DNA of 64,000 nucleotides from Hofstenia miamia (taxonomy: Eukaryota > Xenacoelomorpha > Acoela): the NCBI GenBank assembly GCA_004352715.1, contig SCFE01000052.1:167709-231708 (forward strand). The letters run 5' to 3'. The translations under genes were made by a program, and so were the position numbers. Shown in pieces: positions 36,501-45,089 of this stretch. The notes below the pieces were generated by a model. That model saw only the letters and a program-made list of their open reading frames with translations, made no database searches and had not been told where the DNA came from. Every line of letters starts with the position of its first letter. The first letter of the stretch is position 1.

Positions 36501-37281
36501 GATTTATTGTAATCTCTAACTTAAATACAGTTTGATCAGATGCATAAGGACAAGAGACGAGGTATATGCCTGTTGGTTGCCACAACTCTATAAGCATAAT
36601 AAAACAAGAAAAACATTGTGAGTAGTTAGCATGTTCAAATCCAAAAAATCTAACTTATAAACTATTTTACATAGTTAATGTATCGCAAATTTCTCTAAGG
36701 GTGACCGGCATGGCACATGCATTATATATGTTATTCAAGATTAGAAGCGATAAAAATTTGATGAGATTAACAAGGGTGATGAAATCAAGATAAATGTTGC
36801 TGCCTCACTAATGGCTGCTTAGATTCAGTATTTGGAAACAAGATTACAAAGTATAAACTAATAAATTGACGTTACCAACAATTAGCTTAACCTTTTGTGT
36901 AAAAAAATTTATAGTCCAGTGAGATTTTTAAAGTAGTACATTTTCCAAAGGTTTTCTTAAGAAAGCAAAACTATTTCATAACTATTGTCTTCATTTAATA
37001 TAAATATGTTTGGTTTTTAGGCTCGATGCATATTGTGAAGGCCGGTACATGTCTTAGAACTGAGCAAACAGATACACTAGTTATGGATATAACTTCATCT
37101 ATAAATTTGATATATATAAGATTTTACATTAAGAAGAAGCATACCAGATTTCAAATGGTTCTTTTAATTCTGCATATGGTAGTTCGAGTGTTCCTTTTGC
37201 ATGGTAAGTGCTAGGAAAATCAACGGCTCCAGATACTTGTAGAATGAGGATACTAAAGAGTATCCCGACAGTTTGATTCAT
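16988..37281 (-). CDS. 26/29-kDa-type papain-family cysteine protease (cathepsin), 8 exons, whole gene span
   Basis: Secreted or lysosomal cysteine endopeptidase of family C1A. Exons in coding order: 37281-37145, 35048-34916, 31139-30956, 30388-30218, 27862-27602, 23660-23539 (or its twin 24787-24666), 19029-18732, 17298-16988. All junctions are GT-AG and phases agree, giving about 538 residues. Signal peptide at 1-19. A long N-terminal region (to about 209), with GSHYDHYKFNFDSF, is typical of insect 26-29-p and of proteins annotated as counting factor associated protein D. An I29-like propeptide follows (about 225-300). The mature enzyme starts near DWRLFGAVSPVKDQ. Catalytic Gln336, Cys342 (CGSCW), His484 (LDHAV) and Asn504 (KNSW) are all present. 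No lesion seen, so probably functional. The family naming comes from remembered similarity; exon structure is read from sequence. Confidence 0.93.
17299..18731. other. Protease intron 7
   Basis: Contains the hAT-like MITE at 17997-18341; the rest shows no gene. The donor after exon 7 reads GTTGGT and is chosen because it alone keeps KSG|DEN in frame; using the GTAATT four bases further would give a stop. Confidence 0.8.
17989..18349. mobile_element. hAT-like MITE (345 bp) with perfect 8-bp target duplication
   Basis: TCACTAGT occurs at 17989-17996 and 18342-18349. Between them the ends are CAGACTTGTCAACGAGCCGA and, inverted, CAGCCTTGTCAACGAGCCGA. CAG-initiated ends and an 8-bp duplication are the hAT signature. 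Inside both ends are runs of the unit CGAGCCGAGC. There is no coding frame, so it is non-autonomous. It sits in intron 7 of the protease gene. Confidence 0.88.
18732..19029 (-). CDS. Protease exon 7 (active-site Cys)
   Basis: Opens with ATCGSCWSFGSTGAIEGAYF, containing the catalytic Cys, then EQNLMDCSWPQGNNACDGG, with the disulfide-forming Cys and Gly-Gly of papain-like enzymes, then YLGQDGKCHFNKS as in 26-29-p. Acceptor after TTTAG-type sequence at 19030-19031; phase 0 in, phase 1 out. Confidence 0.93.
19690..20000 (+). mobile_element. LINE RT fragment
   Basis: Plus-strand translation gives SDWQSVNSGVPQNMILGPLF (RT 'SGVPQGS-LGPLLF' block) and then, near 19800-19870, LSDDTFICYANKSLNEAF (a 'YADDT' block with the first residues decayed). 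Only about 300 bases remain and stops are present. Confidence 0.6.
20200..20248. repeat. GC-rich stem-loop
   Basis: GATGCAGCGGC (20200-20210) pairs perfectly with GCCGCTGCATC (20238-20248), and the stem continues with TTTTCTT against AAGAAAA. It stands out in AT-rich surroundings. It lies about 100 bases upstream of the LINE C-like repeat and may belong to a retroelement leader. Confidence 0.7.
20340..20760 (+). repeat. Second copy of the LINE C left repeat
   Basis: Diverged repeat of 11985-12395. Both start at an (AAT)n run and share the segment CACCGGCTTTACTTTGC and the CATAGACCTTTCAAAAGCTT that encodes the start of 'DLSKAF'. It is interrupted after about 20760, before the RT continues. 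Confidence 0.75.
21790..22815 (-). mobile_element. Degenerate LINE RT, minus strand
   Basis: Minus-strand frames read HSEAAPMKDGFVTTSSPLG ('QFGFR---ST' region), CVLSLDLSEAVDRVPHGFI ('D-SKAFD-V-H'), LADDSNLIIGIKSDFD (YADD equivalent, here LADD) and YILGATFDERLSFNEHVEKL (post-RT). It differs from LINE A, B and C in wording and looks closer to Rex1/CR1-like RTs, though the clade is uncertain. Stops and frameshifts are present. Its 5' part (from 22695) is included in the tandem duplication. Confidence 0.7.
22850..23420 (+). mobile_element. Mariner/maT-like transposase remnant
   Basis: Plus-strand translation around 23085-23310 gives WPPKSPDLNVMDYLVLGVV, QANVKHHQKP, and in another frame SVDELFYASI and ALVRSCRKSPARIKV. 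This is the C-terminal catalytic region of mariner/maT transposases, where the third acidic residue is the D of 'MDY'. Upstream the frame is lost. The right end abuts (TA)n at 23424. Inactive. Confidence 0.75.
23539..23660 (-). CDS. Protease exon 6 (propeptide/mature junction), copy 1
   Basis: 122 bases: completes Arg with GA, then TPRELRPKVDVFEGGQLR, then NPDSLDWRLFGAVSPVKDQ. The mature enzyme should start close to the DWR. The final Gln is the oxyanion-hole residue before ATCGSCW. An identical exon is present at 24666-24787. 122 is not a multiple of three, so both copies cannot be spliced together in frame. Confidence 0.9.
23821..23821. other. Single N at a tandem duplication junction
   Basis: One undetermined base exactly between the two 1126-bp copies, as left by gap closing or contig joining. 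Confidence 0.98.
23980..24548 (+). mobile_element. Mariner/maT-like transposase remnant, second copy
   Basis: Duplicate of the remnant at 22850-23420, with the same frames and breaks, because it lies in the repeated segment rather than being an independent insertion. Confidence 0.75.
24666..24787 (-). CDS. Protease exon 6, copy 2 (duplicate)
   Basis: Same 122-base exon as 23539-23660 with intact splice sites. It is either a real recent duplication used alternatively or a second haplotype placed in tandem by the assembler; I favour the latter. Confidence 0.85.
24948..27601. other. Protease intron 5 (distal part)
   Basis: Carries a Tc1-like transposase remnant at 25800-26630; the rest (24948-25800 and 26630-27600) shows nothing recognisable. 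Confidence 0.7.
25800..26627 (-). mobile_element. Tc1/mariner-like transposase gene, decayed
   Basis: On the minus strand an ATG at 26627 opens SYQDARNVLQYLYC, then DRKTLLKISGINPKTFYRNF (helix-turn-helix region), then a stop. Later frames give FRNVFITDEPMFQLLRNKI (first catalytic Asp) and KNAWFGGALGYKG ('VMVWGGI---G'). A frame-shifted NSPDLSPIEKFG near 25925 carries the 'SPDL-PIEN-W' block with the third acidic residue. Order and spacing fit a complete Tc1-type transposase of about 270 residues with several breaks. Terminal inverted repeats were not identified. Confidence 0.75.
27602..27862 (-). CDS. Protease exon 5 (I29-like propeptide)
   Basis: Begins G|GT GGG and encodes GMLRLNPFREFLWH, then YRTNMRYINSHNRKGMSFKL and EENHLTDEF, the 'N--YI--HN--G-SF-L--N-F-D' signature of the I29 prodomain that keeps papain-like enzymes latent. 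The donor GTATGT lies inside a longer open frame; it was chosen because CTA C|GA joins to exon 6 in phase. Confidence 0.9.
28265..28560 (-). mobile_element. LINE C-terminal fragment
   Basis: Minus strand reads WTERLVDIAAAKDRNVER and then, in another frame, KKIEVVPIVV followed by a stop and ALR. This matches the plus-strand fragment at 56337-56660 (VIDITVAKDSNVE; KKVEIIPVEV, stop, ALG). The shared 'IDVA-P-D--V---E' plus 'IIPVV-GALG' arrangement is that of the extreme C-terminus of one widespread LINE family. Inactive relic. Confidence 0.6.
28585..29130. mobile_element. Probable hAT-like MITE, degenerate
   Basis: Left end CAGGTTGGAAATGGGTCGGG (from about 28585). Right end, inverted, is CAGGCCTTGAAAGAATC, reaching about 29129. 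GGGTCGGG/GAGTCGAG-type sub-terminal repeats lie inside both. The flanking 8-mers (CTTCATAC / TTCCAAAC) match at only 5 of 8 positions, so the target duplication is uncertain. Confidence 0.4.
30218..30388 (-). CDS. Protease exon 4
   Basis: Encodes NGNNIPYRLDLLGYDFIIG, SHYDHYKFNFDSFDTNVS and SYTCKNFPTPP. 'LLGSHYDHY---YDSY' is a hallmark of the N-terminal region of 26-29-p-type proteases. 171 bases, phase 1 in and phase 1 out. Confidence 0.9.
30389..30955. other. Protease intron 3
   Basis: AT-rich with a short GC-richer patch (30545-30620) resembling an old hAT-like repeat end (CAGGGCTGGAATTGGG). No gene. Confidence 0.6.
30956..31139 (-). CDS. Protease exon 3
   Basis: Encodes VCLKVEGSEELPAELTSFIP, DLSKFTHKGSVNIDNKEM and ENYYKFYYYTD, ending in phase 1. 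The order 'C-K-EG----------P----F---G' fits the N-terminal module of the 26/29-kDa family. Confidence 0.9.
31220..31440. mobile_element. piggyBac-like MITE (213 bp) with TTAA target duplication
   Basis: TTAA at 31220-31223 is followed by CACTAGAAAGTC; the right end is the reverse complement GACTTTCTAGTG followed by TTAA at 31437-31440. No coding capacity. The ends differ from those of the 13914-15119 element, so a different piggyBac-like (or other TTAA-targeting) family mobilised it. Confidence 0.75.
32098..32525 (+). mobile_element. Penelope-like reverse transcriptase fragment
   Basis: 32098-32331 ends with SHIVNILPTEKIEIKGKIID, resembling the Penelope 'DV--LFTNIP---TI--I' block with losses. 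In a shifted frame at about 32360-32450, QLYKQINGVAMRSPLGFLMA then AFVIDMMESKF match '-Y-Q--GVAMGSPL-P--A---M---E'. The expected YVDD block is not found. Inactive remnant. Confidence 0.6.
33184..33590. repeat. Duplicated about 150-bp sequence around a gap and a single N
   Basis: GTTTCGGGTAGTAAATTTTC starts at about 33184 and again at 33430, directly after the N at 33429; both runs continue through AATACAAAGCGTTTTTT. Between them are 21 N (33338-33358). The copies are diverged in the middle. Likely a mis-resolved locus, though an old tandem repeat is possible. Confidence 0.8.
33338..33358. other. Assembly gap (21 N)
   Basis: Small estimated-size gap inside the duplicated sequence; another single N is at 33429. 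Confidence 0.99.
34370..34590. repeat. Dispersed repeat, copy 1
   Basis: Shares with 55717-55905 the ordered blocks AACGAATAAAGTCCC, TCGCTAGAGGG, AAATAGA-GT-AATA and ACGGTAGG-ATTAATA with diverged sequence between. No coding frame; probably a non-autonomous element or part of an old segmental duplication. Confidence 0.6.
34916..35048 (-). CDS. Protease exon 2
   Basis: Completes Trp (TG|G) and encodes YDEANNRMRIDYYNGQTQSI then VYGSNGSGDGYGHGFL, ending VFEK in phase 0. 'WYD----R-RIDYY-G' is typical of the 26-29-p N-terminal region. Confidence 0.92.
35049..37144. other. Protease intron 1
   Basis: AT-rich, no coding frame or clear element recognised. Confidence 0.6.
37145..37281 (-). CDS. Protease exon 1 (start codon and signal peptide)
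   Basis: ATG at 37281-37279 opens MNQTVGILFSILILQVSGA, a short hydrophobic signal peptide with probable cleavage near SGA. It continues VDFPSTYHAKGTLELPYAEL then KEPFEI and ends in phase 2 at the donor GTATGC. 'GTL-LPYAE---PF--WYD' fits the mature N-terminus of the family. No earlier in-frame ATG lies close upstream. Confidence 0.9.
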
Positions 37282-39774
37282 TGCTTTATCAGAGATAAGA
37301 TAAGCAAATAAGTCATAATAGCATATTGACTAGCAAAATTGTCGACTGTTTACTAGTTTGCTTATTTAACTGTTTTATCAGAACATTCCGTTACAATAAG
37401 CTCATAAACATTCAAAAGAATTTTCTCAACAAACTATTTCCAGCAAATCTTAAAATTAGATTTCATTTGCGAAGACTTCAAATGTCATGGAATTATTGTT
37501 ATTTATCCTTTAAGCCTAAATATATAAACGAAATTATAAACTTTTATTAGATTTGAGATATATTTTGCTTAAATGGGCCTAAATTGTTGTGTTATTTCGA
37601 AATCTTTCTGTATGGCGAAGATCAACAAAATATATTGGTGAATATAATGCAAATTCCCGAATTCGATTAAGTATTTCATTTGAAGAAAAACAGCACTACA
37701 ATGCGCATTGGTTTGCTTCACAGAAAGATTTCGAAGTGACATCGAAATGTTGTCCCATATAGGGCAATCATTAAAAATATTTCTTACATTATGAATTAAG
37801 ATAGCGCGGAGTTCGGAAGTAGCTGAACTATTTTAATAACGTAATTGATGATGAAATATTTTCAAGTTTGGAAAGATTCCCTAGCTTAGGTGAACGACTT
37901 TAAAGACTTGCCATTTCCATTTTGAATTTGACAACCACAACATATACATAGACTTAAGAATTACGCAAGTAATTAGTTCAAGAGTTAAATTAAACCTGAA
38001 CGTGTAAACATATTACTGGTATAACACATAAATTGAATAGCATATGTAACGAAGTTTCAATGTAATACCATTGCATTAAAATGCTTGGAAGGAATACTCA
38101 TTTGCTACTCTTAATGATAAATTCAATCAAGTAATTATACTTGATTGTAAATTATACAATTTACGCGGGATCGATCAACTAATTTATTTATATAATGAAC
38201 ATCACCATTAACGTTAAAGAATTTAACTGAAGAAAGACATCAATTTTTCAACTTCAAGTAAGTTTTGATTACTCTATGAGATCTTTTAAAAAATATATAA
38301 AAATGAAATGAATGAATTTAGATTAGTTTATTGTTTCATTTCAAACAAAATACAAATTTTATTAGCGAAACTAAAAAAAGAAAAAAAGAAAAGTTTAATT
38401 TCGCTCATTCTTTTGTGGTTTGATGCTAGCCTTGCATGAATCAGGTAAGAATGCTGGTCGAAAATAATTCCTATAAATTTAGTGAAATATCAGGGAAAAG
38501 AGAATTCAAACTAAGTAGAGACATAAATAAATTGCACATGTCAATGCATCAATGGTATAAATACTGCTAGGTGTTGAGGAACCTGTAGAATTAAAGGAGC
38601 ATGTAGATAAGCAACCTAAGGAACTAACTTCTCTAGGTAAGGGGGCCGAGGAGATTGAGGACAGTGTGTGAGAGAATAATGGCATAATAGAGAAAGACAG
38701 AGGCCGATAGACAAATAAAGTATAAACAGAAGGCAAAGCATGGAGAATACTGAAGGAATGTAGAAAACTGGGACAAGGAACAGAGTAACAATTAGCTAAA
38801 GAAGGCATATAGAGAAACAGAAGCAGTGATAATGGCTACGTAGGAACAAGCAGTTGGGCAAACCGGAGATGGAAGCCGGTCGGTACTGACCAACGGACCA
38901 GTCACGGACCGAATCTGGTCACCCTTATTTTCAATTCACCGGTCAATTTTATCTCTGGTCATACCGGTTAGCTAATTTAGTATGGTAATTTCTCAAATCA
39001 AAAGCAGCGATTAAGCACATGACAATTACTATAATTATATTTCCTAAAATATGATTCTAAACGCAATTTAAATTACAAAAAAGTTCACTTATGCACACTG
39101 TACGGTTGTGTGAAAAACATCTGATAAATATGGATTCGAAATCAACTTAGAATTTGCTACTAATAAAGAACAAAATTTAAATTTCTTAATTAGAATAAAC
39201 TTCATTTACGAGCATTATTTAATTCTCTGCCACTTTAGATAAATCCCCATACTAATAAATTACCAAATATAAAGACTATTACTATAAAACATCACTAATG
39301 AAATCTTAACATATTCTCTTACTACCAAATATCTACAAGTTCCTGAAAAACTGTTTTGAGACTTTTCAACTATTCAATATGCTAGACGGAAACATCTTCT
39401 CAAAATTATTTAGGATGAAATAATTGAAGAGTACTTAAGAAAAGATTATTTAATTTAATGTGTTCGGTGGTTTTTAATCATTTCGGAATTCTTTATTTTA
39501 TCAACTGCATTTCATGTAAATTGTACAAGCTTAGTATAACATGTCTTTGTTGATAAAATCTCTTAAAAAACAATTACGCTAAAAAATATTTGTTCTTTTG
39601 AGGAATCTTAAGTATAAAGTTATATGTTTACATTTAAATATAATTTTTCAAATGTCAAAATTCGGCTTCATTATTTTGTAAATGTTATATATATATAATG
39701 AAGTTTTGATAGAACTTTAGTAGATTTTTTAACCAGAAATTATCGGTTCTTAGTTTGTAATACCTAGATTGGAT
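37282..39774. other. Divergent intergenic region between protease and decarboxylase
   Basis: About 2.5 kb shared by two genes that read away from each other, so it should hold both promoters; no TATA box or initiator could be assigned in such AT-rich sequence. It contains a decayed LINE fragment (38500-38885) and a short GC-richer repeat (38870-38965, units of CCGGTC). An AG just before the decarboxylase ATG may be the acceptor of a 5' UTR intron. Confidence 0.5.
38500..38885 (+). mobile_element. Decayed LINE fragment
   Basis: Plus-strand frames read AKHGEY near 38735 and KAYRETEAVIMATYEQAVGQ near 38800-38860. This resembles the 'L-K-TE--I-AAQ-QA--T' stretch found between RT and C-terminus of the LINE family seen at 1-175, 28265 and 56337. 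Purine-rich and full of stops. Confidence 0.45.
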
Positions 39775-39903
39775 ATGAGCGCATCAAAAGAAGAATTAGC
39801 GAAATTTGGTTACCTTACAAGAGATGAAGAGCTAAACTATCTTCAAGAAGTTAGTGACATATGCATTAGAAATACCAAAAAGTATTCTGACTCTGAAGAA
39901 AAG
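39775..39903 (+). CDS. Decarboxylase exon 1
   Basis: ATG at 39775 (the preceding in-frame TTG is not a start) encodes [20 protein letters not shown] then a short acidic helix and SDSEEK, phase 0 at GTTTAT. 122 of 129 bases equal exon 1 of the second copy at 58257-58385, and the similarity continues into the intron. Confidence 0.88.
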
Positions 39904-40526
39904 GTTTATATTTGCATATTAATATCGATAACAATATTACTAATTAATTGATTTGAAATCGCATAATTCTATTTTTATAGGATGCATAGCTAATGGTAAG
40001 CATTATACCACATTCAGTGTCATATACTTACATGTACGTTATAATATTTCGTAAATTCTATGAGATATAGAAATTCTAAGATTCGTTTCTAGCTAAATTA
40101 TCAGTCTTCCAAACCATCAGAATCATATTTGTTTGAGCAAGTTCAAAAAATTATTACAGATTTGTAAAATAGATAGAGATAGCCTGTTGGTTTGGGCCGG
40201 TTTTCTTCGTCATTTTTGCTTTTACTGAGCAAGGGTGAGTTCATATCTCGAAAATTTATATTATTGAAGTGACTTTAAAAAAATTCATCAAATTTTATTT
40301 TGTACTTTAATGAATGAATTAGTACCTGAACTGACCTTGGAGTATTAAGCTTAAGCTTGACTAAAAATTTTTGCACACTTGTATTAATAGGTAATGGGAA
40401 AGAAACATTGTATATGTATTCAAAGTCATGCATTTCAAAATCCTAAAATCACCGTTTATGAGAGCAATCGCCATTTATGAAGCAAAAGTCGCAACATTAT
40501 TGATAAGAAAGTAAAGATCGATATCA

Positions 40527-40560
<34 letters not shown>

Positions 40561-43500
40561 NNNNNNNNNNNNNNNNNNNNNNNNNNNNNNNNNNNNNNNN
40601 NNNNNNNNNNNNNNNNNNNNNNNATCAAATTTTATTTTGTACTTTAATGAATGAATTAGTACCTGAACTGACCTTGGAGTATTAAGCTTAAGCTTGACTA
40701 AAAATGTATATGTATATATGCATATATATGGTTTTTGAAATATTTGGAGAACTTTGGGATCTGCTACCAAGTAATATTAGGTTAGCGACAAATTGTTAAA
40801 GTAGCAAACCAACTAAATTATAAATTCGAAGCAATCGTTGATTAATATGTTGTGAAGTGTATGCTCCCAATTAAATTCCAGCAAATACAAGGACTGTAGT
40901 AATAATATAGTTTTTAATAAATTATTTCCGTTTGCTATAATTACTTATAATTCAAAATTGCTTAGGTATTAAACTTTCTTCATCCAGAAGAATTGTCAAC
41001 GAAGATAGACATTTCCCTGCGTAGAGAGTCTTCTAATCCTGATGAGATGAAAAGTATTCTAGAAAAGGTCTTCAAATTCAGTGTTCACACTATGAGTCCA
41101 AACTTCTATCAGCAGCTATTTTATTGGGGAGACTGTTGGGGAATTGGAGGTCAATGGGTCGCTGAAATTCTCAACACTAGTGCGTACACATACGAGATGA
41201 GTCCGGTTTTTACAATAATGGAGAAAGAGGTTCGTACGAAATTGATTTACTGAATGAACCTAAAGTCTATTATTCGACACACAGTGATTTCGATTGAATC
41301 GAATAGTTAATGGCAATTGTATATGTACATGAACATGCACACTACATGTTCCCCCAGGGAGCCATAACTCCAAAGAAATTCAAATCATATTAGGAAAAAA
41401 GATACCCAAAAAAATAAAAGAAAAGTAATTCCAAGTATATTACGTTTTTAAGAAGATTAAATTACTGAACATATTTATTGAATACTTTAGGAAACAAATG
41501 AAGAACAGTTTTTTCCAAATAACAGCACCAGGATATGCTTATAATAATATCCAAAACTGAAATATTAATGTTTTTTGAATTTGCAAATTTGATTAAAAAA
41601 ATTGCCAAATAAATGTACTAAGAACAAAATGTAAAAATGAAGCCTTTTTGAAATCTACTTAATCCTCCATCCTGTATTCTGAGCTTTTGTTACCTAAGCA
41701 TGATAATCTCCTGCATCAATTTGTAATGCAGTAAAAATTGTGTAAATCTGAAATTGATCTTTGTTGTAGAAGAAAAAATAATATTCTTTACATAAGTGAT
41801 TCAGAATTCCTCAATATTTTACCATTCATTTGATGACTTTCTTGTTAAAAATTTTATAAACAAAACAAGTTATTAACATATAGCCTTTTGAAAAATGTCT
41901 CTCAAAGTACATTGCTACAAGACTGCATTTTAGATTTAACTGCAAGTTTCCTTAACAACTCTGTCGTCAACTGCAATATTTTAGGTAATAAAAGAAGCTC
42001 TAAAATTATGGAATTTCCCCAGTACTGGTGAAGGCTACATATGCCATGGTGGAGCACAAAGCATGCTGTTTGCTCTGAACGTTGCTAGAAATCAATATTA
42101 TCCCCAAGTAAAAACAAAGGGCGCATCTTCCATGCCTAACGTTGATATTTATACTTCAGAAGAAGGTCATTATTCTCTTGAAAAATCAGCTTCAATTATC
42201 GGGATTGGTAGCGAGTCAATAGTTCCCGTAGAAACAGATGATTTAGGAATAATGAAGATGGATGCTTTAAAGGTAACATATTTACTGTGAATTATCCTAC
42301 TGTTTTTCTAAACTTGTTCAACAGCAATTTAAAAAACAGAATTATTAATTCATGCAGCTTGAAAAATTTTTATTAAAAATTAGCAAATGCTAAGCTTCAA
42401 TATTTTGGAATATTCTGAGTGTCAAAGATGTACGCGAGTCGGGCTTACTCGCGCGGGTAGTGGTTTTACCCGCATCCGCACAGTGCGGTGAATTTCAAAT
42501 GCGGTTGGGTGCAGGTGGACCTTTAAATTTTCTTACATGTGTAATACTAACCTAATACAATATTAATTATAACACGAAATCTATATAATATAATATATTT
42601 GACATCATTCACTCAATTAAATAAAATTAATAAACAGTCAATTCGGTGATTGACATTTTTTGACTTAATTACTTGAAATGACGTCGCCTCGTTGAACCAA
42701 TCACACGCGTAGTTTTGAAATAGACGGGCGACATTTAGAAAATAGCGGGTGTGGGTAAATGTTTATAATAAAAATGTGGTGGGGTTGTGGACCCACTCCC
42801 CAGATAACAATTTTGGTTGTTTTTACGTTGTTTATGTTTGTTTCATACTTTTGGTTGTTGCAACAACCATTAACATCATAATAACAACCATTAATACTAA
42901 TTTGAGCAACTAAAAATGTGATAATTTAAGATTCAAACAGATGCTTGCAAATAGAACTCACTTCATCATTTTGATTACTAGATCATTTTTATATAAAGAA
43001 CGGAATTGCAAAAAGCTTTTTTGAAATATTAAATTTGCGAATTTTCAAAATAATTTATTCATGAATATTTGGACACCTTCAAATTATCTGTCAGATAAAA
43101 AAGTTACATTTGAGCAGAAGAGATTCTTTACGATTTAAAAAAATATTATTTCAAAATTATACTTAACTTTAAAAGTTTAAATTTTTGTTAAATTTGGCAG
43201 ATTTTTATGCTTATTATTATCATTTAAAATCAAGACATTCATTCAAGATTTCAGCAAATGTTGTATTTAATGTAGTTATTGTATTACTGTTCTGCCCTCT
43301 GTTGGGCTTGTGTTAGTTTAAACAGCAATGTTTGAACTGATTATCAATATAAATTTGGTGTATTGCATATAAAAGTAATGCTAGAACAATCATGGGCAAC
43401 ATAAAATTACGTTGTTACGAACTAAAAATAATGCTTTTTTATTCAGAAAAAACAACCTAATGTGACTTTGTTGTAACAACGTTGTTTAGACCAGTCAAAA

Positions 43501-45049
43501 GGGTACCATTTCAACGTTAAAACAACCATAAAAAAACAACTAAAAAACAACGTTGTTTAGACCAAAATTTGTTATCTGGGTCACTGCGAAAGGGTTGCAA
43601 TGCGATTATAAAAAATTACACCCGCGTCCTTCTATACTGACTGGATTCATAAAAACATTTGTGAATGTATTAATCACGTAAATTTTTCACAGTGAATTTG
43701 ACTTTTTTGCAATATTTTAACTTTCAAATATATTTTAGGAAGCCCATGAATTGCAAATTACAAATAATTTTAGTCATAGCAAATATATTTCATCAAGTAT
43801 GGTGACTGAATATATATGAACGTAGCTGTACTGTATATTTACTTTATATTCTTATCCTACATATGCATTCCAAAATCTGAGATCATAGAAACCGGTATTA
43901 AGTTATGAAATCATTATTCAAAGCATATTAAAGAAAAGTTTGACATAAAAGCCTATTGGTAAAGAAATTAAACTGGAGTTTTATTTAAGCACCTAAACTA
44001 AAAACGCTCGCAATAGTAAAAGAATAGTCTTATGAAATTCTTTGAAGATTGTTATTGAGTAAATTTTCATAGCAAATGCTTAATTGTTTTAAATTTAGGC
44101 AGCTATTTCGAAAACCTTGGCAAACGGAAGAGTGCCTTTTTATATAAATGCCACTGCCGGAACAACAGTTACCGATGCATATGATCCAATAAATGAAATT
44201 GCAAACTTGTGTGAGAAGCATAGGATTTGGTTAAATATTGATGGCGCATTCGGCGGTATGAAATTTTCATTTATCATTTTGGATCTTAACAAATGATTGG
44301 TACAGTACTTCGCATGAAATAAAATTCAAAAAACCATTAAAAACATGTCATTCAAATAGATTTTATCAAAGTAAATGATACCCACCTGTGTTTGCAAAAA
44401 TTCTTTCGGCTCCAATAAATGAATGTACTCTTAAATAATTAAGAAGAGGGTCTTATATTTGAGTACTGTATTTTTATACTATGCTTTTCAACAAATTTTG
44501 TTTATCTTAACCCTGGTTCCACTTCATGTGTGGACAGTAAGTTGTGATTTCTAATGATCACTTTAACCTAGGTTATGCAATTTTAAGCAGCCTACATTTA
44601 CTAAAAGACGCTGACCATTTTGCCCTTATTGCCTTGTCTACAACTATTTATCATATTCTTTTGAAAACTGGTAATTATAAAAAGTTCATCTTTGGGTTCT
44701 ATTTGTTTACTTTTCATGCTTTAATGCTTTGTAATTTGATAATAATCACAGCTTCATCTGAATCGCCAATTTGATTAGGCCTATTAGAATAATTTTATGT
44801 ATGACGTCAATTTCATCATTTTTGTAAATTAATATTTTATCAATTTGGCATTTAGCCAACTTTAAGAATCTGGTTAATTCAATTTTTCAATTCAAATAAT
44901 GTATAGCCTGGCATACAGTCTAATATCCAAATCCAAACATGTGATCCATTTCCAAACTGGTAAAAATCAATTTTTGCTTAGTTGATTTACAGAATGGAAA
45001 TAAAAAAATATGATTTTTGTAGAAAACGATGATATCATTTAAAGCATTG

Positions 45050-45089
<40 letters not shown>

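Larger units (their letters stand above)
39904..40965. other. Decarboxylase intron 1
   Basis: Contains an 82-bp sequence present on both sides of a (TA)n and a 63-N gap (40287-40368 and 40624-40705). No other feature. Confidence 0.8.

Noticed and set aside
44544-44774. Hydrophobic frame of 76 codons in decarboxylase intron 4
   Set aside because: No matching splice sites or start context; the exon 4 to exon 5 join is complete without it.
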